From positions 87,587-149,586 of the forward strand of contig JBBHKE010000370.1 of assembly GCA_037447655.1 (NCBI GenBank): a stretch of DNA of 62,000 nt, read 5' to 3'. This document shows positions 13,240 through 23,529 of this stretch, piece after piece (the first letter of the stretch is position 1; each line of letters opens with the position of its first letter). This DNA is from Zygnema cylindricum (Eukaryota; Streptophyta; Zygnematophyceae; Zygnematales; Zygnemataceae). The notes under the pieces are model-generated. The model searched no databases, had not been told where the DNA came from, and saw nothing but the letters and a program-made list of their open reading frames with translations. The position numbers and the translations under genes were made by a program.

Positions 13240-14770
13240 TCACTATTGTGGACTATTACGTGCTCCTATAATAAATAGCACAAAAGATACTTCACAATAA
13301 AGAAAAGGCATAGCCATTATTTTAAATCGATAGAGCTCATATTTCCACAACGCACTAAATTCATGTGGAGATTGACTTTCGCCTTCCCTTTATCTTCATC
13401 CACTTGTCATTATTGAAAGGCTACTCTCTGATAGGTTCAATAATAAAGCAAAACCCTCATAGTGCGCAGCCACAGCCACCCAAGTGGAAAAATGTACACA
13501 ATTACACTGCCATAGATACAAAGGCATCAATTGAATGTGCATTTCCGAAGTTGAAAATTTCTCCACTCCTACATTAGACACCTTCTTCGCCGGTTGCTTC
13601 TCCACCGGATCAATCAGCTCCTCACCTAAACCGAGAGAGAAAAGTTTCAGCCATAGAAACCGAATATGAGGCATCTCTCCCTATGGATCCTTTTAGTCGA
13701 ACGGTTAAAAATAAAAGTGAGGGTGTTGGTGTTTCCAAAGGTCGAGTCACGCAATTCTTTGATGGTCTTCTCCGGCAAATTGATCAACAATTGCCAACAT
13801 CTAAACGAAAAGGGAAATCCCAAATGTGTGGGGAACATGATCTTAGTCCGAGTGAGGGATCTCTGGAGTGGATGAACAAGATGCGATTTCGACCATGACG
13901 AGGGAAGTCAAGATGACGGACAAATTCAGCAAATTGCCAAGAAGTAGTGTCTTTTTACGGGAGTGATCACTAAGTTTTGAAAAAGTATATAAAGGCGCAA
14001 CTGGTACATCGACACCTCTAGAAAGTGGTCAACATCGAAAAAAAGATAACGTTGGAAAAGTAACATTCTCGCAACCACCTAATTTATGCAGTCGTGCGTG
14101 GCATCAGTCGAAGCACCGGTAGAACGTGGTCAACGATCGAAGAGAAGATAGCGTTAGAAAAGTAAGAAAATTCACCCAACCACCGGATAGATGTAATCTT
14201 GCACGACATCAATCCATCATCATTTCCAAACACACAATTTACCGTAAAAGTGTTAGGAGGAACTCAAACATCATATTAAGAAGGGGGTTCACAATAAGAG
14301 ACAATGTGTCTACTCTGATTTTATTCAAACCAACCCACTATTTCCCAAGAAGGGAACCCATTTTGTAACGCTCGTAAGAGGGCCTTGCTTGATAATCGCC
14401 TGCCGTTGAGAGATATTCAACCCACAGATTTAGACAGCTTTGTTCTTTACCAGGTCCAGGATTATGTAGGTCTAGGATTGGCGCTACAACGGTGTGCGGT
14501 CGAAAAGGTAATAGAAGGCGTGCCACGAACACCTTTTGATGTTAAAGAAGCCGTACACTAAATAATAGTACCTTTGGGCGATATTCTCTGTCACCAACTT
14601 AAATTTTGCCCAAAATTAGGTGGGAAGAGAAATCCACTCACGGACGTTAGAAGTGGACCTTAAAAAACTCAAAGTTTTGCACGACAAAAAAGTTAATACT
14701 GTTGAGTTGCAAAAGATATTTTGACCTTTCATATTGTCAAAAGCATAAACCTTACATGATGTAGTTGTTA
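13240..14770. other. Spacer with unrecognised short open frames
   Basis: Overlapping short open frames lie on both strands at 13396-13898 and 14126-14532. The minus-strand frames at 13396-13674 and 13647-13838 give fairly complex protein sequence (GEELIDPVEKQPAKKVSNVG), but there is no domain, splice signal or homolog I can name. Possibly a decayed coding remnant. Confidence 0.4.
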
Positions 14771-15075
14771 ACTAAACAAATAGAGCGATTTCTTTCGCAT
14801 GTTGAAAATAAAAATAACCACTAGTCCCTCTCTCCCAGAGAGCTTTTGTATATATTTGCGACCTTTGGTCATCTATAATTATCTCCTTTGTGGAGCGTTT
14901 TCAATGATTCTTTTCGCGACGGACTCATGGGAGTCTTGCATTCAATAGGGTGAAGTTGATCATTGCCATTGCCTGCCAGGGTGGTGTTTATTGTTGAGGA
15001 AACAAAAGTGGGTTGAGGCTATCCTAGAGGCTTAGTGTGACCTTTCTGTGGGGCTATAGAGCCCACTGGATTTTA
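14770..15075 (+). repeat. Truncated LTR of the copia lineage (fragment K)
   Basis: This stretch matches the last ~300 bases of the LTRs found further right. It has the CTCTCTCCCAGAGAGC inverted repeat, a TATATATTTG TATA-like site, GACGGACTCATGGGAGTC, CTATCCTAGAGGCTT and a terminus AGAGCCCACTGGATTTTA. The gag start codon normally found there is ATA here. No primer-binding site or internal region follows, and the left part of the LTR is missing. Left limit approximate. Confidence 0.65.
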
Positions 15076-15912
15076 ATAAATTATCAGGGTAATGAAAGAA
15101 ATCGTGTTCTTACTCTTATTTTGGGTACAAGGGCCCTACACCCACAAAAATTAATTTTGATTTACATCCAACAACAATTTGGATACAAATTCCTAAATTG
15201 TAGTCTATATCGTATGTGCTCACATTGTCGACGTTTGTACATGTGAGAACAGATTTGCCCTATTTTTCCCTGTCTTCATCAGTGGGAATTAAATCTAAGT
15301 GCGCTTTTCAGTGTGGACGCACACATATTCCCGTGTCAACGCCATTATTTTCCAATTTTTTTTAACGTCTGTATAAAATAACGAGCAGTTTTAGTACGAG
15401 ATGACTCATGTTGTAAGCTACACTATTTAAAACCAATCCAAAATAGAGTAATCGAAAATGTCTAAAGCGTACATATATTAGTGTAAATGAACGAATCAAA
15501 GTTATTATCGCCAATAATGATCCACTATGTAGTGCTACACCGCTAATCGTATTAGGCGGTGTGCCCATGTGTAAATCTAAGGGTTTTTTTGTCGATTTCC
15601 CACAAAATAGGACCAACAACGACAAAATCTTTCGTTGTACGTAAAATGTGTGAGACCCAAAGTACATTGTGCCTCATCTTCGAACTTTCGAACTTCGAAG
15701 TGTTGAAATAAGTAGTTTTTAATATATTTTCTAGGTCTAAATTTATTAGAAAAGAAAAAGTAGGCAGCCTGCCTCTATCTCTTCTCTCTCTCTCGCCCCC
15801 ATACTTGTTGTAGTCACTGAAGGAGAGAGAGAGAGAGCAATGGAGCCATGGCTGCCTCAACTCCATAGGAAGGACTAAAGAGTGGCTTAAGCCACTCTCA
15901 ACAAAAGGTTGA

Positions 15913-15979
15913 GTCCGGAAGGACTCGAACCCCCGACCGGTAGAGCGCGGCGTAGCCGTTAGCTCTAACCAGTCTGTCG
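15913..15979 (-). other. Antisense tRNA-like block with B-box inside LTR
   Basis: Read on the minus strand this contains CTGGTTAGAGC (A-box-like) and GGTTCGAGTCC, which fits the RNA polymerase III B-box/T-loop consensus GGTTCRANYCC. A T-stem can be drawn around the T-loop. A clean cloverleaf with acceptor stem is not evident, so I do not call a tRNA gene. Equivalent blocks occur in the other LTRs in the same relative place and orientation. Confidence 0.5.
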
Positions 15980-16520
15980 TAGAAGTCCGTTAGGAGATAT
16001 AGGGTTTCATTACTATTTACACTATTGTAATGTACTAGATTCATTTAATTGAAACTCTTAACGCCATGCATAGATACAGTTCTATAAATTACGAAGTACT
16101 GTACTTGTTTGAAATGGATATCGCGCATTTTGTTTCGAGAGCGAAACAAATATCGCGCAAGTATTTATTACGGCCGAGATTGAATTTCGCGTCAAATCTA
16201 ACGGCGCACATCATCGCCGAAATCCTGGAATGGTCATTTTGGCATTTAGTGACGTGGCATGACCTAGCGCCACGTGGGAAGACATCATTCGGTCGCGGGA
16301 ATTCCGAGGAACGTACGGACGAGTGGAAAGTGGACACGCGTCCACTTAATGGTCTTGTCGTACAGAGGCCTTACAGAAAGTACATCGGCAGTAGTACTTT
16401 CTTGTACTATACAGTTTTTTGATTGGTTCGTACAGGCAGTAGATACGAGCTGTGAGAGGGAAGTAGGAAAAACTAGGACTTAGGAAAATTTAGGTAGATA
16501 GTCCTCTCTCTGAGAGTTTG

Positions 16521-16528
16521 TATAAACT
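16521..16528 (+). promoter_or_regulatory. TATA box of element A 5' LTR
   Basis: TATAAACT follows the CTCTCTCTGAGAG inverted repeat. The same arrangement is seen in the other LTRs (TATAAATG at 61121 in G, TATAAAGG at 57839 in F). It would place the RNA start in the following ~40 bases and so define the U3/R border. Confidence 0.55.
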
Positions 16529-16721
16529 GGCATCTTTGCCACCCTATAACTTATCGCCTGGTTGGCCTTTTTCAGTGATTATTTTTTCTACGGACTCAGG
16601 GGAGTCCAGGCTACACAGGGGTGCAGTCAAATTGTCAGTTTGCCTTCTTGGACAGTAGTGGTTGTGGCTTAAAGTGGGTTAGTTAAATACTATCTAGAGG
16701 CTTCCTGTATTCTGTGGTCCG

Positions 16722-19700
16722 ATGGAGGACACAGAATTGCAGGTTATGGGCCCACCCTCTAGGGTGCCCACCTTCAATGGATCTGGGTTCATCTATTGGG
16801 AAGCCATGATGATGGGAGCTTTGTGTGAAAAACGATACTGGGGTATCGCCAGTGGACAAGTGAAACGTCCACCTTCGGGAACTCCACTAGGATTTGGGGG
16901 AGTAAGGTTTCCTGCAACAACGGCTGCCTCGGCGGAGGAGGCAGATGATGGGGACAGCAGTGTGTCCGAAAAGGGGAAAGGGAAAGAGACACCCCTCACT
17001 CCTATTGCCACAGTATCGGGAGCGGCAATCGTGAAGACCGTGGAGAACGATACTCAAATGTGGGAGGATGTAAACATGGCTGCCAAGAACTTCATTCTGA
17101 GGCACCTCACTCAAGGTTTGGCCACTCCTCATCTTCACATTTACAAGGCCGAGGAGTTGTGGGTGAGTTTGGTGGAAATTTATAGAGCTGGAACTATTCA
17201 GGAGCTCCAGTTGGCTGAGCAAAAGCTACTGAGTTACACTTACAAAGGAGGAAAGATGTTAGATTACTGTAATGATCTTTCTTGTTTGTATACGGAAATG
17301 GAAAGTGCCGGGTGGATAGGTACAATGAAAATGAAAGTTAACACCCTTATCATGAAATTACCAACTGAGTTCGAAAACTTAGTGTACTGAGTACAGGGAA
17401 TGCCTGATAGTTCATGGAAATGGAACACAGTAGTCAGGATGATACTTGTGCAGGAAAACACAATGGAGATTAGGAGAGGAGGAAAGAGCATTCAAGCTCT
17501 AGCAGGAGGAGGGGACCGATGGGGGAAGGACCCGAAGAAACCTTAAAGAGGGGAAAGAGATCATTCAGGGGGACAGAGGCCCCCAAAGGGTCTTTGTCAT
17601 TATTGCAAAAAGCCGCGACACTTTATTGCAGATTGTGTCAAGCTATCAGAGCTGAGGCTCCAAGAGAACCGTGGAGGAGGTTCTTCCGGAGGGAAGAAAA
17701 AGGCACTTGTGGTTACAAAAGTGTCAGGAGAAACCGAGGATGAGTCCTCTGAGGAGGATGGGGAGCTTCTTCTTGACGAGAGTTTGGAGGAGAAGGAGAT
17801 TCCTCGGAGGCAGAAGTGTGCCCTTGGAGCTATCCGGGAAGCTCCACGGGAAGGATGGATCATCGACTCAGGTGCATCTATGCATATGTGTCGTGATAAA
17901 GAACTCTTCACTAAGTTAAGAAAGATTCCTACTGTAGAGATAGAGTATGGGGATGGGAGAGTGGTTACTACAGATCTAGTGGGATCAGTAGATCTGAAAG
18001 TCTTAGTGGAGGGTAAGACTTCTATACTTACATTCTCAGATGTACTTTACATTCCTCAGCTAAGTAAAAATCTTGTCTCTACGTCTGTGTTAGATGACAA
18101 AGAGTTTGATACCTTCACTAGAAAGGGAGTCTTTACAGCTAAGTATGGGGATGAAGTTTACTTCACAGCAGATAAGGGTAGCCAAGGAATGTTTAGGCTT
18201 AACTTGAGTAATGAAAAGAAGAATGCTTACTATGTTGGTGTTCCTAAGGTGATGATTTGGCATAAGCGGCTGGGTCATGTACATTTTGATAGGTTAAGGG
18301 AAATGAAAAAGCTTGGGGTAGTAGATGGCATTGAGTTTGGGGATAATGAAATGATGGATGATTGTAGTGGTTGTGCTCAAGGTAAGGCTCACAGACTTCC
18401 CTTTCCCAAAGCCGCCACATATAGAGGTGAGAAAGTATTAGATTTAGTCCACACAGATATTTGGGGGCCTGCAAAAGTACCTTCGGTTGGAGGAAAGAGG
18501 TTTATGATGACAATAACTGATGACTGGTCTAGATACTCTAGAGTCTACTTTCTGAAAACAAAGTCTGAAGCATCAACTTACTTCAAAGAATATAAAACTT
18601 GGAGTGAGAAGTTGCATGAAACCCCCATTAAGAGGATAAGGAGTGATAATGGGGGGGAATATACCTCTAACGAGTTTGAGGAATATTTGAGAGATGAGGG
18701 AGTGCAGCACCAGAAAACTGTACCATATAACCCAGAACAAAATGGAGTAGCTGAGAGGTTGAATAGAACACTAGGAGATAGTGCATGCAGTATGTTGGCA
18801 GACAAGAAAATAGGAAAGAGATTTTGGGCAGAGGCAATGAACTGTGCCAACTATATTAAAAATAGAGTCCTTACCTCAGCTGTAAAGGGAGTGACACCTT
18901 ATGAGAGATGGGTTGGAAGGAAACCAGATATCTCACACCTTAAAGTATTTGGTAGCCAAGTTTACAGTCTTGACACGGATAGGAAAAACTAGAAACTAGA
19001 TGCTAAGGGAAAACCTGGATACTTTGTGGGATATGATGAGGATGTTAAGGGATATAGAGTCTATGACTTAGCAAAGAAAGATATCATTCTGGTCAAACAC
19101 TTAGTTGTCATGGATGAAGGGAAGTCATTTGACCCCTTCAAATATACAAAGAAGATAAGGATCAGATTTGAGTCCGAAAGTGAGGAGAACTCAGTCGTTC
19201 CCGAAAAAGACATGAGTGAAACTGTGATTACAGATTCAAGGGAGATCGAAGATACAGGAGACTCACCGGAAACCTCACATACTCCTATGGACTTCGAGGA
19301 GATGGAAGAAGCGGGACAAGATACGGTTTTTATGGACAGGGGAGCCGATGAGATAGTGAGAAGAAATCCAAGACTTCCATCCATTCCAGCTTCGGAGTTT
19401 GAGGGAGGAAGGAGGAGCAGCAAAAGGATACAGGAAAAACAAGCTGCCCATAAGGTAACTAAGCTATCTCACCCAGATGAGCCTCAGTCTTACTTAGAGG
19501 CAGTGAATAGTCCAGAGAAAGAAAGATGGATTAGAGCCATAAATGATGAGATGGCTTCTATCATGGAAGCAAATACTTGGGAACTAGCGGATTGCCCTCC
19601 AGACAGAAAACCTATTGGATGTAAATGGGTATTTAAACTAAAACTGAACCCAGATAATACAATTGAGAGGTATAAGGCTCGATTGGTAGCAAAGGGGTTC

Positions 19701-21071
19701 ACCCAAAAAGAGGGGATTGACTATGAGGAGACCTTTGCTCCAGTTGTTCGGTTCCCATCGGTAAGGATTCTCCTCAGTCTGGCCGCAGCGGAAGACATGG
19801 AAATTCACCAGATGGATATTAAGACTGCTTTTCTTAATGGTGAGTTAGAGGAAGAAATTTTTATGAGGCAACCCGAGGGGTTTGTGGAAGAAGGAGAAGA
19901 GAGCAAAGTGTGCAGGCTCATAAAGTCCTTATATGGACTGAAACAGGCTCCCCGACAGTGGAATAAGAAACTAGATGAGTTTCTCACCGATCTGGGATAC
20001 ATCCGGATCAGCTTTGACCATTCTATCTATATGTTTGAAGATGAGAATGGTGTCATTTTTATTGCAATTTATGTGGATGATCTGCTTGTGTTAAGTAAGT
20101 CTTTAGAGAATATCAATAGGCTAAAGAAAGATCTTAGGGGCAGATTTGATATGAAGGATTTAGGGGAGGCAAAATATATTTTGGGGATCCAAATGAAGAG
20201 AGATAGGTGGAAGAAGATTATCAGACTTACTCAGAATGAAGCAATAGGTAATATGCTTGAGAAATTCTAGATGGAAAATGCTAACAGTTGTACCACTCCC
20301 ATGGACTTGAAAAAAGGAAGTGATGGGAGTGTAGAAGGAGGAGTGATGATCTTAGACGATCAGATGAGTCCAGAGGAGAGAGAGTTCATGAAGTCTATCC
20401 CTTATAGACAGGTCGTAGGAAGCTTAATCTATTTTATGAATTGTACCAGGCCGGACATAGCGGCGGCTGTTGGTGTACTCAGTAGGAGTCTTAATGATCC
20501 TAGGAAGAGGGATTGGGAGGCAGCCAAGAGAGTCATGAGATATCTGGTGGGAACTAGAGAGTTATGGTTGCATTTGGGAGGGGAGCACACTGACATCACT
20601 ACTTGGAGTGATGCCAGTTATGGGGACGCACCTATGAGACGATGCACTTCTGGGTATGTGTTGTATGTTGGGGAAGGTGCTTGCTGTTGGAGCAGTAAGC
20701 AACAAAAGGTGGTTGCTCAGTCTACTATGGAGGCTGAGTATATGGCGTCTTATTCTGCTGTGAAAGAACTAATGTGGGTGAAGTCATTATTGCAACAACT
20801 GGGATATATGAAGGAGGGAGTGCATGAAATCTTTTGCGATAATCAAGCTGCAATCGCAATCGCAGCCAATCCAAAACATCATTTCAAAGCAAAACATATG
20901 GACATAAGATTGAGCTTCGTAAGAGAAAAAGTTGAAAATAAAATTTTAAATCTTGTGTATAGACCTGATGAAGAAATGGTGGCTGACATGATGACCAAAC
21001 CTGTGCCCTCTTCTAAATTAAAATATTGTCGGGAGAAATGCGGGTTAAAAGAAAAATTAAAATTTGACTAG
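16722..21071 (+). pseudogene. Element A gag-pol polyprotein with four in-frame stops
   Basis: A single 1,449-codon frame in copia order. Gag starts MEDTELQVMGPPSR inside the LTR. The zinc knuckle CHYCKKPRHFIADC lies at about 17600. Protease has DSGASMHMC near 17870. Integrase has WHKRLGHVH...CSGCAQGK (HHCC) and the acidic triad in HTDIWGP, RSDNGGEY and NPEQNGVAER. RT has QMDIKTAFLNG and YVDDLLVLS (near 20070). RNase H has TTWSDASYGD, STMEAEYMA and FCDNQAAIA. The frame is broken only by TGA 17388-17390, TAA 17544-17546, TAG 18990-18992 and TAG 20268-20270; there is no frameshift. Catalytic residues are all present. Each stop is one transition away from a likely sense codon (CGA, CAA, TGG, CAA/CAG by comparison with sister copies). 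Confidence 0.93.
16742..16756 (+). other. Primer-binding site complementary to anticodon arm of tRNA-iMet
   Basis: GGTTATGGGCCCACC starts immediately after the LTR and is the exact reverse complement of GGTGGGCCCATAACC, the anticodon stem-loop of plant initiator tRNA-Met (sequence from general knowledge). This is the Drosophila copia/yeast Ty5 type of half-tRNA priming, not the usual plant TGGTATCAGAGC site. The bases are also gag codons (VMGPP). Confidence 0.85.
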
Positions 21072-21084
21072 AAAATAAGGGGAG
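21071..21084 (+). other. Polypurine tract of element A
   Basis: GAAAATAAGGGGAG directly precedes the 3' LTR, overlapping the last base of the polyprotein stop codon. It is the expected plus-strand primer. The same AAAATAAGGGGAG tract precedes the 3' LTR of element C at 39548-39561. Confidence 0.8.
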
Positions 21085-22125
21085 TGTTGAAATAAGTAGT
21101 TTTTAATATATTTTCTTGGTCTAAATTTATTAGAAAAGAAAAAGTAGGCAGCCTGCCTCTATCTCTTCTCTCTCTCTCGCCCCCATACTTGTTGTAGTCA
21201 CTGAAGGAGAGAGAGAGAGAGCAATGGAGCCATGGCTGCCTCAACTCCATAGGAAGGACTAAAGAGTGGCTTAAGCCACTCTCAACAAAAGGTTGAGTCT
21301 GGAAGGACTCGAACCCCCGACCGGTAGAGCGCGGCGTAGCCGTTAGCTCTAACCAGTCTGTCGTAGAAGTCCGTTAGGAGATATAGGGTTTCATTACTAT
21401 TTAAACTATTGTAATGTACTAGATTCATTTAACTGAAACTCTTAACGCCACGCATAGATACAGTTCTATAAATTACGAAGTACTGTACTTGTTTGAAATG
21501 GATATCGCGCATTTTGTTTGGAGAGCGAAACAAATATCGCGCAAGTATTTATTACGGCCGAGATTGAATTTCGCGTCAAATCTAACGGCGCACATCATCG
21601 CCAAAATCCCGGAATGGTCATTTTGGCATTTAGTGACGTGGCATGACCTAGCGCCACGTGGGAAGACATCATTCGGTCGCGGGAATTCTGAGGAACGTAC
21701 GGACGAGTGGAAAGTGGACACGCGTCCACTTAATGGTCTTGTCGTACAGAGGCCGTACAGAAAGTACATCGGCAGTAGTACTTTCTTGTACTATACAATT
21801 TTTTGATTGGTTCGTACAGGCAGTAGATAGGAGCTGTGAGAGGGAAGTAGGAAAAACTAGGACTTAGGAAAATTTAGGTAGATAGTCCTCTCTCTGAGAG
21901 TTTGTATAAATTGGCATCTTTGCCACCCTATAACTTATCGCCTGGTTGGCCTTTTTCAGTGATTCTTTTTTCTACGGACTCAGGGGAGTCCAAGCTACAC
22001 AGGGGTGCAGTCAAATTGTCAGTTTGCCTTCTTGGACAGCAGTGGTTGTGGCTTAAAGTGGGTTAGTTAAATACTATCTAGAGGCTTCCTGTATTCTGTG
22101 GTCCGATGGAGGACACAGAATTGCA
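21085..22125 (+). repeat. 3' LTR of element A
   Basis: 1,041 bp, same limits as the 5' LTR, followed by the target duplicate CGAAG (22126-22130). The ATG that begins gag in the 5' copy is present at 22106-22108 and would read a few codons into host DNA. Confidence 0.95.
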
Positions 22126-22169
22126 CGAAGAATGAGATCTTACCTATTTTAGTGTAAGAATATTGATCC

Positions 22170-22560
22170 CTTCTTAATAATACGGGAAAAAACCCAAATT
22201 AGAGTTTTGAATAAATTAGAGTAAAAGGACGCGACAGTGTACGATTTCTCAGATTTTGTACTTTTGCCTATTTTACTGTGATCCGTTGTACCTAAATCAG
22301 GCGTTATGGATGACTAAGGGCTAAGTTCCATCATACGAAAACTGGGGTAGTTTACAAAAATCCGCGACTATCCGTACTTCAACGTACCGCTTATTTTGTT
22401 TTTATACGAAAACATACATTACAAAGAATCTTGCCAATACTCTCCGAAGGTCTGGGAAGTAATACTGACCGTAAGATTTTCATCTGCGAGGCGTTCGCTG
22501 ATTTTTTCTCTGTAGCTGCCAACGTACCTGCAAGAGGTGGGTTGGCAGATACAGAAAAAA
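22170..22560 (+). repeat. Dispersed repeats R4 (22170-22310) and R2 (22311-22560)
   Basis: R4 (AAATTAGAG...GACGCGACAGTGTACGATTT) recurs at about 30845-30990. R2 (AAGTTCCATCATACGAAAACTGGGG...GTAGCTGCCAACGTACCTG) recurs at about 30330-30575 and, inverted, at about 55810-56065. R2's start resembles the Harbinger-like terminus seen at 32035. They look like non-autonomous DNA transposons; no protein is encoded. Confidence 0.55.
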
Positions 22561-22720
22561 AAAATCGTGACACGTCGCCCAAACGATGTTTCGCGTCCAA
22601 CTTCGAAAATCGTGTACCTACGCACGAAATGAAACATATCGCACGAAATTAGTACTATTCAATGAAACCTAAAAATATGAATCGGAATTAAATCGCACGT
22701 GAGAACGAAACTTATATATG

Positions 22721-23090
22721 CGTGCGAAAATCGTGCGTGCATGCATTAAATCGTGCGTGCATGCATGAAATCGCGCGTGCATGCATAAAATCGTGTGTGC
22801 ATGCATAAAATCTCGCGCGTGCATGCATAAAATCTCGCGCGCGTGCCCAAAACCGTGCGTGCGCGCGGAATACTGCGCGTGCATGCAAGAAAACCGCGCG
22901 TGCGTGCAAAATACCGCGGGTGCGTGCAAAATACCGCGCGTGCGTGAGAAATATTGCACGCGCGTGAGAAATTCTGCGCGCGCGTGAGAAATGCCGCGCG
23001 TGCGTGAGAAGTACTGCGCGCGCGTGATAAATACTGCGCGTGCATGCAAAATACTGCGCGTGCATGCATTATATCGTACGCGCGGGAAAC
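22721..23090. repeat. 20-bp tandem array of alternating purine-pyrimidine sequence
   Basis: About 18 diverged units of roughly 20 bp, each a GCGCGTGCATGC-like block followed by AAAATAC/AAAATC. The left units read CGTGCGTGCATGCATAAAAT and the right units GCGCGTGCGTGAGAAATACT. Open frames across it (MHARAVF...) are artefacts of the periodicity. Confidence 0.9.
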
Positions 23091-23147
23091 TAACACGATG
23101 CGGCATGACAGCACCGTAACCGATGTTTTTTATTTTTGTGAATCAAC

Positions 23148-23380
23148 CGCACGAATCCGTCCGGTTCCCCAAATTTGGCACCCGAATCCGTTCCGGATCC
23201 GACGTAGGCGGTTTGTAAACGGTCAGTTACGGTTTTGATTAACCGTTTGCGACCTCTGATCGTGAATCAGAGGTCGCAATCGAGTTTTCCAATCCATACC
23301 CGATCCATACCCGGCCGGCTGCGTCGTATCAGGAACGGATTCGGGTGCAGAATTTTGGGGGCCAGCCAGATTCAACCAAG
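23148..23380. mobile_element. Foldback/MITE-like inverted repeat
   Basis: Outer arms of about 45 bp (GAATCCGTCCGGTTCCCC... and ...GGGGGCCAGCCAGATTC) share CACCCGAATCCGTTCC. The core is a perfect hairpin, 12-bp stem GCGACCTCTGAT with 5-nt loop (23249-23277). No coding capacity. Target duplications not identified. Confidence 0.6.
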
Positions 23381-23529
23381 TGATAAAAAAATAAAAAAAA
23401 TAGGTACATCCGAGTAAGCTAAAAACGAAAACAATATAAAGGTTTCGTAGGTACGTTCCACTACAGTTCAGTATAGTATATATACAAACAAGCCTCCAAA
23501 CAAGTGTGGGACCTTCGTCACCTAGCGCG

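Larger units (their letters stand above)
15701..16741 (+). repeat. 5' LTR of element A
   Basis: 1,041 bp, TG...CA. Contains an antisense tRNA-like block (15913-15979), a hairpin TTGTTTCG-agag-CGAAACAA (16130-16149) between copies of ATATCGCGC, a CACGTG G-box near 16270, the CTCTCTCTGAGAG palindrome and a TATA box TATAAACT at 16521-16528. The gag ATG (16722-16724) lies 20 bases before the LTR end. Confidence 0.95.
15701..22125 (+). mobile_element. Copia element A, full length, TSD CGAAG
   Basis: Complete Ty1/copia retrotransposon of 6,425 bp. The two LTRs are 1,041 bp each and begin TGTTGAAATAAG and end ATTGCA. The 5-bp duplication CGAAG is at 15696-15700 and 22126-22130. Order: LTR, primer-binding site 16742-16756, gag-protease-integrase-RT-RNase H, polypurine tract, LTR. 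By eye the LTRs differ at about 17 positions (~1.6%) with no indel. This is the best-preserved complete element in the window. It cannot make its own proteins as it stands, because of four in-frame stops. Confidence 0.96.

Noticed and set aside
15913-15979. A genuine tRNA gene
   Set aside because: T-loop/B-box is present but I cannot draw acceptor, D and anticodon arms with correct spacing; kept as a tRNA-like block only.
17388-17390. Programmed readthrough between gag and pol in element A
   Set aside because: Homologous positions in C and D are sense (CGT), and three further stops follow, so simple decay is the better explanation here.
22721-23090. CRISPR-like repeat array
   Set aside because: No unique spacers of constant length, units are contiguous and diverged, and the DNA is eukaryotic nuclear.
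22669-23114. Three overlapping 117-145 codon frames rich in His-Ala-Arg and Cys on the minus strand
   Set aside because: All frames stay open because of the 20-bp repeat; there is no start context or non-repetitive sequence.
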